A stretch of DNA of 64,000 nucleotides. Origin: Achromobacter ruhlandii (GTDB taxonomy: Bacteria; Pseudomonadota; Gammaproteobacteria; Burkholderiales; Burkholderiaceae_B). Positions within the stretch are counted from its first letter, which is position 1. Every line of letters starts with the position of its first letter. The stretch spans positions 124,001-188,000 of the forward strand of contig NZ_CADIJL010000010.1 of assembly GCF_902859695.1 (NCBI RefSeq). Direction: 5' to 3'. Below, piece by piece: positions 9,398 through 17,587 of this stretch. The notes under the pieces are model-generated. The model did not search any database. It was not told the origin of the DNA and saw nothing but the letters and a program-made list of their open reading frames with translations. A program made the translations under genes and the position numbers.

Positions 9398-10095
9398 TCG
9401 AGGCCGATGGCCTGCATGTGTACTACGGCGCCAGCCACGTGCTGCGCGGCGTCGGCCTGCGCATCGGGGCGGGCGAGTCCGTGGGACTGGTGGGCCGCAA
9501 CGGCATGGGCAAGACCACGCTGATCCGCAGCCTGGTCGGCCAGGTGCGCAGCGCACAGGGCCGCGTGGCGGTGCGCGGCGCCGACTGCACCCGCGCCCGG
9601 CCGCACGCCATCGCGCGGATGGGCGTGGCCTACGTACCCGAAGGCCGCGGCATCTTCCCCAACCTGAGCGTTCGCGAGAACCTGCTGGTGGCGGCGCGCG
9701 CCGGCGAACAGGGGCGGCGCGACTGGACCTATGCGCGGGTGCTGGAGACTTTTCCGCGCCTGACTGAACGGCTGGGCCATGGCGGCCAGCAGTTGTCGGG
9801 CGGCGAACAGCAGATGCTGGCGATCGGCCGGGCGTTGATGACCAACCCCGACCTGCTGATCCTGGACGAAGCCACCGAAGGCCTGGCGCCGCTGATCGTG
9901 GCCGAGATCTGGAAGATCATCCGGCAGATCCGCGCCACCGGCATGTCGACGCTGATCGTCGACCGCAACTACCGCGCGGTGCTGGCGCACACCGACCGCT
10001 GCCTGGTGATGGAAAAGGGATTGATCGTGCAGGACGGCGACAGCGCGGCGCTGGCCGCCGCGCCCGAACAGCTGACTCGCTACCTGGGGGTCTGA
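9385..10095 (+). CDS. livF: ABC transporter ATP-binding protein LivF type
   Basis: This 236-residue ATPase is the second nucleotide-binding subunit. It has Walker A GRNGMGKTT, a canonical signature LSGGEQQ, Walker B LLILDEATEGLAP, and the LivF-typical VAYVPEGRGIFPNLSVRENL Q-loop region. The D-loop/H-loop segment has Asp-Arg (VDRN) where many homologues have VEQN, a common LivF variant. It is the last gene of the operon. The 39-base gap to the convergent ThDP gene contains a GC-rich stretch but no clear T-tract. Confidence 0.93.
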   Translation: MRALIEADGLHVYYGASHVLRGVGLRIGAGESVGLVGRNGMGKTTLIRSLVGQVRSAQGRVAVRGADCTRARPHAIARMGVAYVPEGRGIFPNLSVRENLLVAARAGEQGRRDWTYARVLETFPRLTERLGHGGQQLSGGEQQMLAIGRALMTNPDLLILDEATEGLAPLIVAEIWKIIRQIRATGMSTLIVDRNYRAVLAHTDRCLVMEKGLIVQDGDSAALAAAPEQLTRYLGV

Positions 10096-10134
10096 TTACC
10101 CCGCGCCGCCTGCTCGCGACGCGGGGCGGGCGCG

Positions 10135-11691
10135 TCAGATCAGCGCTTCGATCAGGAACGGGCCGCGGCGCTTCAGGCCGTCCTGCAAGGCGCGGGCGAA
10201 GCCTTCCACGGTATCGACGCTGACCGCCTCCACGCCCATGCCGCGCGCCAGGTGCGTCCAGTCCAGATAGGGTTCTTCCAGGTCGAGCATGCGGCGCGCG
10301 TTGCGGCCCGGCTCCTGCACGCCCACGTTCTTCATCTCCCCATGCAGCGTGGCGTAGGAACGGTTGGCCAGGATCACCGTCAGGCAGTCCAGATTCTCGC
10401 GCGCCTGCGTCCACAGCGCCTGCAAGGTGTACATGCCGCTGCCGTCCGCCTGCAGGGTGATGACCTTGCGGTCCGGGCAGGCCACCGCCGCGCCCGCCGC
10501 CAGCGGCAGGCCGATGCCGATGGCGCCGCCTGTCAGCATCAGCCAGTCATGCGGCGCGCTGCTGGCGCTGTAGATCGGGAATTCGCGGCCCTGGGTGATG
10601 GACTCGTCGCAGACGATGGCATTCTCGGGCAAGTGGTGCGCCACCAGGATGTTGACGGCGGCGCCGGTCAGCTTGCCGCTGGCCGGCACCTCGTAGGCCG
10701 GCGCGGGCGCCGCCAGGCGCGGCGCGTCGGCGGCGATGCCGAGTTCGTCGGCCAGCCATTCCAGCGCATGCGCCAGGTCCTGCTCGACGGTGGCCAGCAC
10801 GATCTTCTCGCAGTCCTCTGGCGCCAGCAGGCTGGGCTTGCCGGGATAGGCGAAAAAGCCCACCGGGGCCTTGGCGCCGACCAGCACCAGGTGGCGCACG
10901 TCCTTGAGCTTGGCCACCGCCAGGTCAATCGGGTACGGCAGCCGGTCCACCGGCGTGCGGTCGCCGCCGCGCTCGACACGGCGGTTGGAGGTCTCGGACA
11001 TGAGCCGCACGCCGGTGGCGCGGGCAATACGGCCGGCGGCCTTGAGCGCGCGTTCGCGCAGCGCGGTGCTGCCCAGCAGCAGCGTGGTGGTTTCGCCGGA
11101 GCGGATCGCCTTGGCGGCGGCGCGCACCGCTTCGATGGTGGTGTGCGGCACGGCCTCGTCGACCACCTTGGCCACCGCGGTGTCGGCCGGCAGCTCGGTC
11201 CAGGCGGAGTTGGCCGGCAGGATCAGGGTGGCGATGTTGCCCGGATGGCGGCGCGCCACGGCAATGGCCTCGGCGGCATCGGCCGACATCGATTCGGCCG
11301 ACATGCCGCGCTTGACCCAGTGCGACATGGGCCGCGCCACGCCTTCGACGTCGCTGGTGAGCGGGGCGTCGTACTGCACGTGGTAGGTGGCGTGATCGCC
11401 GACGATGTTGACCATCGGCGTGCGCGCGCGCTTGGCGTTGTGCAGGTTGGCCAGGCCGTTGCCCAGGCCCGGCCCCAGGTGCAGCAGCGTCGCCGCCGGC
11501 CTGTCGGCCATGCGCGCGTAGCCATCGGCGGCGCCCGTCACCACGCCTTCGAACAGGCCCAGCACGCAGCGCATCTTCGGTTTGCGATCCAGCGCCGCGA
11601 CGAAGTGCATCTCGGACGTGCCCGGGTTGGCAAAGCAGACGTCCACATCATTGGCCAGAAGGGTATCGCAAAGACTATCAGCGCCGTTCAT
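10135..11691 (-). CDS. ThDP-dependent enzyme, benzoylformate decarboxylase / acetolactate synthase-like
   Basis: This 518-residue enzyme has all three ThDP domains: catalytic Glu48 in LFEGVVTGAADGYARM, and the diphosphate/Mg site ADGSGMYTLQ...ILANRSY near the C-terminus. Its length is closer to benzoylformate decarboxylase (about 528) than to catalytic IlvB subunits (about 570-590). LHLGPGLGNG (His71) aligns by position with the catalytic His70 segment of benzoylformate decarboxylase, while the second catalytic His of that enzyme is not visible. It is annotated in many genomes as acetolactate synthase large subunit, but no small subunit is nearby. The true substrate is unknown; a 2-keto acid linked to aromatic catabolism is plausible. 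The start at 11691 has an AGGGAAA ribosome site. Confidence 0.82.
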   Translation of the reverse strand: MNGADSLCDTLLANDVDVCFANPGTSEMHFVAALDRKPKMRCVLGLFEGVVTGAADGYARMADRPAATLLHLGPGLGNGLANLHNAKRARTPMVNIVGDHATYHVQYDAPLTSDVEGVARPMSHWVKRGMSAESMSADAAEAIAVARRHPGNIATLILPANSAWTELPADTAVAKVVDEAVPHTTIEAVRAAAKAIRSGETTTLLLGSTALRERALKAAGRIARATGVRLMSETSNRRVERGGDRTPVDRLPYPIDLAVAKLKDVRHLVLVGAKAPVGFFAYPGKPSLLAPEDCEKIVLATVEQDLAHALEWLADELGIAADAPRLAAPAPAYEVPASGKLTGAAVNILVAHHLPENAIVCDESITQGREFPIYSASSAPHDWLMLTGGAIGIGLPLAAGAAVACPDRKVITLQADGSGMYTLQALWTQARENLDCLTVILANRSYATLHGEMKNVGVQEPGRNARRMLDLEEPYLDWTHLARGMGVEAVSVDTVEGFARALQDGLKRRGPFLIEALI

Positions 11692-11870
11692 CGTGTTTCC
11701 CTGGTTGTTTTGTATCGGGCGGGCGCAAGCGGCTGCGCGCCCTTCCCCGGCAATCATAGGGAGGGTAACGCAAACCGGCTAGAGCCATTTGCGGCGCCCG
11801 GCATGGAACCATTTCGGGGGTTCCGGCAGCCGGAATTTCCAGGGCGGCCGCGGCGCCGGCAAGCGCCGGA

Positions 11871-11899
11871 AACAAAACGGCCCGCGCAAGGCGGGCCGT
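11871..11899 (-). terminator. rho-independent terminator of the amino-acid binding protein gene
   Basis: Arms ACGGCCCGC (11877-11885) and GCGGGCCGT (11891-11899) form a nine-base stem with a five-base loop. On the minus strand it is followed by TTTGTT. It lies 21 bases beyond the stop of the gene at 11920-12942. Confidence 0.8.
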
Positions 11900-11919
11900 T
11901 CGTGCTCAGGTCACCGCGA

Positions 11920-12942
11920 TCAGCGGATCGGCCACGGGTACATCGCGCCGCCCTTGCTCCACAGCGCGTTGGTGCCGCGTTGCAGGCCCAGCTTGCTGTC
12001 CTTGCCGACGTTGCGCTCGAACACTTCGCTGTAGTTGCCCACGGCCTTGATGGCGTTGTAGGCCCACTTCTCGTCCAGGCCCATGTTCTTGCCGGCGCCC
12101 GGCGTCACGCCCAGGATGCGCGAGATGTTGGGGTTGTTGCTCTTGAGCATCTCGTCCACGTTCTTCTGCGTGATGCCGTATTCCTCGGCTTCCAGCAGCG
12201 CGAACAGCGTCCAGCGGACGATGCCCAGCCAGTTCTCGTCGCCCTGGCGCACCATGGGGCCGAGCGGCTCCTTGGAGAAGCGTTCCGGCAGGATCTCGTA
12301 GTCGTCCGGTTTGGCGACCTGCGTGGCGCGCACGGCGGCCAGCTGCGAGGCGTCGTCGGTGAAGGCATCGCAACGGCCCGACTCGAAGGCGCGCACGACT
12401 TCGGTGACCTTGTCGATCACGACCGGCTTGAATTCGATGTTGTTGGCGCGGAACCAGTCGGCAAGGTTCAGTTCGGTGGTGGTGCCCGGCTGCACGCAGA
12501 CGGTGGCGCCGTTCAGTTCCTTGGCGCTTTTCACGCCCAGCTTCTTGTTCACCAGGATGCCCTGGCCGTCATAGAAGCTGGCGGCCACGGCCGACAGGCC
12601 CAGCGAGGTGTCGCGGGTCTGCGTCAGCGTGACGGTGCGCAGCAGCACGTCGACTTCGCCCGATTGCAACGCGGTGAAGCGTTGCTGGGTCGACAGCGCG
12701 GTGCCCTTGAATTTGGTCGGGTCGCCAAACACGGCGGCGGCGACGGCGCGGCAGATGTCCACGTCCATGCCTTCCCATTCACCCTTGCTGTTGGTGGCCG
12801 AGAAGCCCGAGACGCCGTCGGTCAGGCCGCACTGCACGTACCCCTTCTTCTTGACCGCATCCAGCGTGGGGCCGGCCACCGCCGCCTGGGATGCGCACGC
12901 CAGGGCAAGCGCGCCGGCAGCAAACGAAATCAACCGCTTCAT
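11920..12942 (-). CDS. general L-amino acid ABC transporter substrate-binding protein (AapJ/BztA-like), orphan
   Basis: This 340-residue periplasmic binding protein has a signal peptide (about residues 1-23, ending AVA) and the AapJ-type opening LDAVKKKGYVQCGLTDGVSGFSATN. The amino-acid-binding motif GEWEGMDVDICRAVAAAVFGD and the region TRDTSLGLSAVAASFYDGQG are also present. AGGAGAA precedes ATG at 12942. No permease or ATPase accompanies it; it ends at a terminator and is followed by an unrelated gene. It is either a spare receptor for a transporter encoded elsewhere or a sensing protein. Confidence 0.9.
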   Translation of the reverse strand: MKRLISFAAGALALACASQAAVAGPTLDAVKKKGYVQCGLTDGVSGFSATNSKGEWEGMDVDICRAVAAAVFGDPTKFKGTALSTQQRFTALQSGEVDVLLRTVTLTQTRDTSLGLSAVAASFYDGQGILVNKKLGVKSAKELNGATVCVQPGTTTELNLADWFRANNIEFKPVVIDKVTEVVRAFESGRCDAFTDDASQLAAVRATQVAKPDDYEILPERFSKEPLGPMVRQGDENWLGIVRWTLFALLEAEEYGITQKNVDEMLKSNNPNISRILGVTPGAGKNMGLDEKWAYNAIKAVGNYSEVFERNVGKDSKLGLQRGTNALWSKGGAMYPWPIR

Positions 12943-13296
12943 TATTGCTTCTCCTGAATTAGATGCCCGCGCCGGCCTGTAGGCCTGCCGCGGCTGAAAC
13001 CAAGCCCATGCTTTGCGGGCCGGCCGCCAGATTACGCCATGTCCACGGCGTGAACAACGCGCGCGAGCCTAGAGGAAACCCGAGTAGCAAGCGGTAGCGG
13101 AAATGCACTCGAAGTCCGGTGATCGAACTTTATTGACAGGTCCGCGCGGCGGTCGGGCGACCCCTGCGTGCCATACTTTTTTCGCGTCCTGTCCGCTGGA
13201 CGGCGCACTCACCAACTCACAGAAAAACCGGCCGCGCCACAACAAAAACCCGGGACGCACACGGGCACACGGCCGACTCATGGAGGAGACAAATCC
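12943..13296. other. divergent intergenic region between amino-acid receptor and Bug receptor genes
   Basis: The 354 bases hold no convincing ORF. A consensus -35 TTGACA is at 13133-13138, but no good -10 follows at 16-18 bases; CATACT at 13172-13177 could serve as a -10 with a poor -35. GGAGGAGAC just before 13297 is the ribosome site of the next gene. No operator palindrome was recognised. Confidence 0.4.
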
Positions 13297-14313
13297 ATGG
13301 CACTTGCAAGGAAACCGCAGCCCGGCAGCCTCGCGGCAAGGCACCGCCGCAACGCCCTCAAGACCCTGCTCTGCACCGCCCTGGCCGCCACCGGCCTGGC
13401 CGCCGGCCCCGCCCACGCGCAGGACTGGCCCAGCAAACCCATCAAGATCATCGTGCCCTATACCCCGGGCGGTTCTACCGACATCGTCACGCGCATCGTG
13501 GTCGAAAAGCTCGGCCCGCGCCTGAAGCAGACCATCATTGTCGAGAACCGCCCCGGCGCCAACAGCAGCGTGGGCTCGGCGATCGCGGCCAAAGCCGACC
13601 CGGACGGCTACACCTTCCTGTCGATCCTGCCGGCCTACATCATCAACTTCCATCTCTACAAACTGGGCTACAAGCCGGACGATCTGGTTCCCGTGGCGCA
13701 GATGGCCGACCTGCCGCTGTTCCTGTTCGTGGCGCAGGACCTGCCTGTCAACAGCGTCGCCGAACTGGTGGAATACGCCCGCAAGCATCCCGACAAGCTC
13801 ACCTACGCCTCCAGCGGCAACGGCTCCAGCGCGCACCTGACCGGCGCCGATTTCGCGCTGCGCAACAACATCACCATGACGCACGTGGCCTACAAGGGCA
13901 GCGCGCCGATCCTCACCGACCTGCTGGGCGGCCGGGTGTCGATGGTGTTCGACCCGATCCTGGTGCCGATGCAGTACGTCAAACAGAACCGCCTGAAGGC
14001 GCTGGGCTTCACCGGCCGGCAGCGCTGGCCGACCGAGCCGTCGATACCCACCATGGAGGAAGCCGGCATGCCGGGCTTCGTCACCGGTTCGTGGGCCGGC
14101 CTGATGGCGCCGGCCAACACGCCCAAGCCGATCATCGAACGCATGGCGCGCGAGATCAGCGAGATCGTGCAGGAGCCGGACGTGCGCCAGAAATTCCTGG
14201 ACGCCGGCTTCCTGCCGGCCAGCGGCACCTCGGCGCAGTTCGCCGAACTGATGAAGCAGGACTCGGCGCGCTATGCGGGAATCATCAAGCAGGCCCGCAT
14301 CACCGTGGACTGA
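13297..14313 (+). CDS. Bug-family tripartite tricarboxylate transporter receptor
   Basis: This 338-residue periplasmic solute receptor of the Bug/TctC family has a signal peptide ending AHA near residue 40. The mature protein opens with DWPSKPIKIIVPYTPGGSTDIVTR, the Bug ligand-loop motif, followed by VENRPGANSSVGS. ATG at 13297 with GGAGGAGAC is preferred over upstream in-frame starts, which would put 43 extra residues before the signal peptide. No TctA/TctB membrane partners are nearby, as is normal for this expanded family. The adjacent pcaIJ genes suggest a carboxylic or aromatic acid ligand. Confidence 0.9.
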   Translation: MALARKPQPGSLAARHRRNALKTLLCTALAATGLAAGPAHAQDWPSKPIKIIVPYTPGGSTDIVTRIVVEKLGPRLKQTIIVENRPGANSSVGSAIAAKADPDGYTFLSILPAYIINFHLYKLGYKPDDLVPVAQMADLPLFLFVAQDLPVNSVAELVEYARKHPDKLTYASSGNGSSAHLTGADFALRNNITMTHVAYKGSAPILTDLLGGRVSMVFDPILVPMQYVKQNRLKALGFTGRQRWPTEPSIPTMEEAGMPGFVTGSWAGLMAPANTPKPIIERMAREISEIVQEPDVRQKFLDAGFLPASGTSAQFAELMKQDSARYAGIIKQARITVD

Positions 14314-14364
14314 TGGCCGCGGGGCGCGCCGGCAACCCGCGCCCCGCCTGATACGAAGGCAACC

Positions 14365-15045
14365 ATGATCGACAAGTTCATCGACACCCCCGCCGCCGCC
14401 GTGGCCGACATCCACGACGGCGCCACCGTGCTGGTCAGCGGCTTCGGCGGCGCCGGCATGCCCACCGAACTGCTGCACGCCCTGATCGAGCAGGGCGCGC
14501 GCGAACTCACCGTGGTCAGCAACAACGCCGGCAACCACGAGACCGGCCTGGCCGCGCTGATCAAGGCCGGCCGCGTGCGCAAGGTGATCTGCTCGTTTCC
14601 CAAGGCCTCGCATTCGTGGGTCTTCGACGACCTGTACCGGCGCGGCGCCATCGAACTGGAATGCGTGCCGCAGGGCACCATCGCCGAACGGCTGCGCGCC
14701 GCCGGCGCCGGCCTGGGCGGCTTCTTCACCCCCACGGCCTATGGCACCGAACTGGCCGCCGGCAAGGAAACCCGCATCATCGACGGCCGCGGCCATGTCT
14801 TCGAAACCCCGTTGCACGGCGACTTCGCGCTGGTCAAGGCCGACCTGGCCGACCGCTGGGGCAATCTCACCTACCGCAAGAGCGCCCGCAACTTCGGCCC
14901 CATCATGTGCATGGCCGCGAAAACCACCATCGTGCAGGTGCGCGCCAAGGTGGCGTTGGGCGAGCTGTCGCCCGAGGCCGTGGTGACGCCGGGCATCTTC
15001 GTCAAGCGCGTCACCCAGGTGGCGCACTCCGCGTTCTCCAGTTGA
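14365..15045 (+). CDS. pcaI: 3-oxoadipate CoA-transferase subunit A
   Basis: Succinyl-CoA:3-oxoadipate CoA-transferase (EC 2.8.3.6), alpha subunit, 226 residues. It carries the CoA-transferase family I N-terminal motif VLVSGFGGAGMP near residue 22 and the GGFFTPTAYGTELAAGKE segment of PcaI-like subunits. It lies 51 bases after the Bug receptor gene and 10 bases before the beta subunit. It activates 3-oxoadipate from the protocatechuate or catechol branches; the box pathway itself already yields a CoA ester. Assignment to 3-oxoadipate rather than acetoacetate rests on the PcaR-type regulator next door. Confidence 0.88.
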   Translation: MIDKFIDTPAAAVADIHDGATVLVSGFGGAGMPTELLHALIEQGARELTVVSNNAGNHETGLAALIKAGRVRKVICSFPKASHSWVFDDLYRRGAIELECVPQGTIAERLRAAGAGLGGFFTPTAYGTELAAGKETRIIDGRGHVFETPLHGDFALVKADLADRWGNLTYRKSARNFGPIMCMAAKTTIVQVRAKVALGELSPEAVVTPGIFVKRVTQVAHSAFSS

Positions 15046-15055
15046 AGGATTCCCC

Positions 15056-15697
15056 ATGCCCACTCCCCTGACCCGCGAAGCCATGGCGCGGCGCCTGGCG
15101 CAAGACATTCCCGACGGCAGCTACGTCAACCTGGGCATCGGCATGCCGGTGCTGGTGGCCGCGCACCTGCCCGCCGGCCGTGAGATCGTGCTGCACAGCG
15201 AAAACGGCATTCTCGGCATGGGCCCGCCGCCGGCCGAGGACGACATCGACCTGGACCTCATCAACGCCGGCAAGCAGCCGGTGACGCTGCTCGACGGCGG
15301 CGCCTACTTCCATCATGCCGACTCCTTCGCCATGATGCGCGGCGGCCACCTGGACATCTGCGTCATGGGCGGCATGCAGGTCGCGGCCAACGGCGACCTG
15401 GCCAACTGGTCGCTCAACAAGCCCGGTGAGGCGCCGGCCGTGGGCGGCGCCATGGACCTGGCGGTGGGCGCCCGCAGCGTCTACATCCTGATGGAGCACA
15501 ACAGCAAGGACGGCTCGCCCAAGATCGTCGAGCGCTGCGCCTATCCGCTGACCGGCGCCGGCGTGGTCGACCGCATCTACACCGACCTGGCCGTGATCGA
15601 CGTCACGCCCGACGGCCTGTGGGTCCGGGATATGATCGAAGGCATGACATTGACAGCGCTGCAGGCACGCACCGGCGCGCCGCTGCGCGCAGGCTGA
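15056..15697 (+). CDS. pcaJ: 3-oxoadipate CoA-transferase subunit B
   Basis: Beta subunit, 213 residues, bearing the catalytic glutamate in the motif SENGILGMGP near residue 49 and the GGHLDICVMGGMQVA segment. NLGIGMP near residue 23 is the second family I signature. With PcaI it forms the heteromeric transferase. The stop codon shares one base with the ATG of the IclR-type gene (TGATG), indicating one operon. Confidence 0.9.
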   Translation: MPTPLTREAMARRLAQDIPDGSYVNLGIGMPVLVAAHLPAGREIVLHSENGILGMGPPPAEDDIDLDLINAGKQPVTLLDGGAYFHHADSFAMMRGGHLDICVMGGMQVAANGDLANWSLNKPGEAPAVGGAMDLAVGARSVYILMEHNSKDGSPKIVERCAYPLTGAGVVDRIYTDLAVIDVTPDGLWVRDMIEGMTLTALQARTGAPLRAG

Positions 15698-16524
15698 TGC
15701 TGCCCCACCTTCCCCCGCCCGGCTACGCCGCGCCCCTCGCTCCCGAGGATCACCCTGATCAGTTGCGCGGCGATCCCGACTACATGCTGACGCTGGCGCG
15801 CGGCCTGCACGTGATCCGCGCCTTCGGCACCCGTCGCCATCCGCAGACCGCGGCCGAACTGGCGCGCCGCGCCGGCCTGCCGCGCGCGGTGGTGCAACGC
15901 TGCCTGCACACGCTGATCCTGCTGGGCATCGCCGAACAGCATGGCCGCCAGTACATCCTGACGCCGCGCATCCTGGGGCTGGGCTACGCCTACTTCTCGT
16001 CCACGCCGTTCGTCTCGCTGGCGCAACCGGTGCTGGAAGAACTGAGCGCCAGCGTCAACGAGACCTGCGCGCTGGCCATCATGGAAGGGCACGAAATGCT
16101 CTACCTGGCGCGCTCGGAAGTGAACCGGCTGCTGGCCACCTCGATGGGGCTGGGCAGCCGGCTGCCGGCCTATTGCACCTCGATCGGCCGCGTGCTGCTG
16201 GCGCAGTTGTCCGAGCCGGCGCTGGCGCGCTACTTCGCCGCCATCGAACTGCAACCCTACACCGAGTTCACCATCACCACCGAAGCGCGGCTGCGGGCCG
16301 AGCTGGCGCGCATCCGCGAGCAGGACTACGCGGTGGTCGACCAGGAACTCGAATTGAATGTGCGCGCCATCTCGGTGCCGGTGCGCTCGGCCAGCGGCAA
16401 GGCCTGCGGCGCCGTCAACGTCAGCGTCAAGGCGGCGCGGGTGCCGCTGGAGCGATTGACGGGAGAATTCCTGGCGCCGATGCGCCAGGCGGTGGCCAGG
16501 ATCGGGGAATTCCTGGCGGCCTGA
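15697..16524 (+). CDS. IclR-family regulator, PcaR/PobR type
   Basis: This 275-residue regulator has an N-terminal winged helix-turn-helix (about residues 28-85, YMLTLARGLHVIRAFG then TAAELARRAGLPRAVVQRCLHTL) and a C-terminal IclR effector domain ending in the signature VVDQELELNVRAISVPVR...GAVNVS. This matches the PcaR/PcaU/PobR subgroup controlling beta-ketoadipate pathway genes. It is translationally coupled to pcaJ and probably responds to 3-oxoadipate or a precursor. The ATG at 15697 was chosen over 15619, which would lie deep within pcaJ. Confidence 0.88.
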   Translation: MLPHLPPPGYAAPLAPEDHPDQLRGDPDYMLTLARGLHVIRAFGTRRHPQTAAELARRAGLPRAVVQRCLHTLILLGIAEQHGRQYILTPRILGLGYAYFSSTPFVSLAQPVLEELSASVNETCALAIMEGHEMLYLARSEVNRLLATSMGLGSRLPAYCTSIGRVLLAQLSEPALARYFAAIELQPYTEFTITTEARLRAELARIREQDYAVVDQELELNVRAISVPVRSASGKACGAVNVSVKAARVPLERLTGEFLAPMRQAVARIGEFLAA

Positions 16525-16536
16525 ACGGCCGCCCCC

Positions 16537-17583
16537 CTACAGGTCGGTGGTGTCGAGCGTGAACGCGGCGGCGGCGCGGCCGATGCGGTCGTTGACCGCG
16601 TGCCACGCCTCGCTGTCCGGCGGCGCCTGCACGATGATGCGCGCGAAGCCCTGGCCGTCCAGGTCGCGCAACAACGCGTACAACGCCTGGGCGTAGCGCG
16701 CCGGATCGGCCGGCACCTGTTGCCACTGGATGCGCGCATCGACGGCCGCCGGCGGCGGCGTGTACGCCACCACCACGACCTTGCCCGGCGGCAGGCCGCG
16801 GCCTTGCAGCGCGGCTTGCAGGCGCGCGTCGGACGCCAGTTCCAGCGCCGTGCGCGGCGCATAGTGCGCCTTGAGCGTGCCCGAGGCGCGCGGCGCGGCG
16901 GCGTCGGGCGCGAACACCTGCACACCCAGCACGGCCTCGATCTGCGCGGTGCTGATATGGCCGGGGCGCAGCAGCACCGGGCCGGCGCCGCGGTCCAGCC
17001 GCGACAGGTCCAGGATGGTCGATTCGATGCCGACCTCGGCGGCGCCGCCTTCCAGCACCGGCATGCCGGCCGCGACCTCGTCGGGAAATTCGTGGCGCAC
17101 GTGGTCGGCGCGGGTGGGAGATACCTGGCCGAACTTGTTGGCCGACGGCGCGGCCACGCCGCCCTGCCCGTTCGGCTTGCCGGCCGCGAACGCCGCCAGC
17201 AGCGCCTGCGCCACCGGATGCGAGGGGCAGCGGATGCCGATGCTGTCCTGGCCGCCGCTGACGGTGTCGGCGATGTGCGGCGCGCGCTTGAGGATCAGCG
17301 TCAGCGGACCGGGCCAGAAGGCGTCGATCAGCAGACGCGCCTCAGGCGGCACCTCGGCCGCCCAGTACGACAGGTCGCCCTGCGGCGCGATGTGCACGAT
17401 CACCGGGTGGTTCGACGGCCGGCCCTTGGCGGCGTAGATCCTGCCCACGGCCTGCGGGTTCTCGGCGTCCGCGCCCAGGCCGTAGACGGTCTCGGTCGGG
17501 AACGCGACCAGCTCGCCGGCCAGCAGGCGCCGGGCGGCGTCGGCGATGTCCGCGGCGCTGGCGGAGTCGGGCGAAGCGGACAT
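16537..17583 (-). CDS. tsaC: L-threonylcarbamoyladenylate synthase (Sua5/YrdC)
   Basis: Makes threonylcarbamoyl-AMP from threonine, bicarbonate and ATP for the t6A37 tRNA modification. The 348-residue protein has the YrdC domain (about residues 10-200; VAFPTETVYGLGADA, KGRPSNHPVIVH and SANKFGQVSPT) followed by a Sua5 C-terminal domain. It is therefore the long Sua5 form rather than short TsaC. It begins four bases after the purK stop and is the last gene of purE-purK-tsaC. Start ATG at 17583 fits the family. Confidence 0.92.
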   Translation of the reverse strand: MSASPDSASAADIADAARRLLAGELVAFPTETVYGLGADAENPQAVGRIYAAKGRPSNHPVIVHIAPQGDLSYWAAEVPPEARLLIDAFWPGPLTLILKRAPHIADTVSGGQDSIGIRCPSHPVAQALLAAFAAGKPNGQGGVAAPSANKFGQVSPTRADHVRHEFPDEVAAGMPVLEGGAAEVGIESTILDLSRLDRGAGPVLLRPGHISTAQIEAVLGVQVFAPDAAAPRASGTLKAHYAPRTALELASDARLQAALQGRGLPPGKVVVVAYTPPPAAVDARIQWQQVPADPARYAQALYALLRDLDGQGFARIIVQAPPDSEAWHAVNDRIGRAAAAFTLDTTDL

Positions 17584-17587
17584 GGCG

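Noticed and set aside
10135-11691. Annotation as acetolactate synthase catalytic subunit (ilvB/ilvG).
   Set aside because: It is shorter than IlvB, there is no ilvN/ilvH partner or ilvC nearby, and its N-terminal active-site segment resembles benzoylformate decarboxylase more closely.
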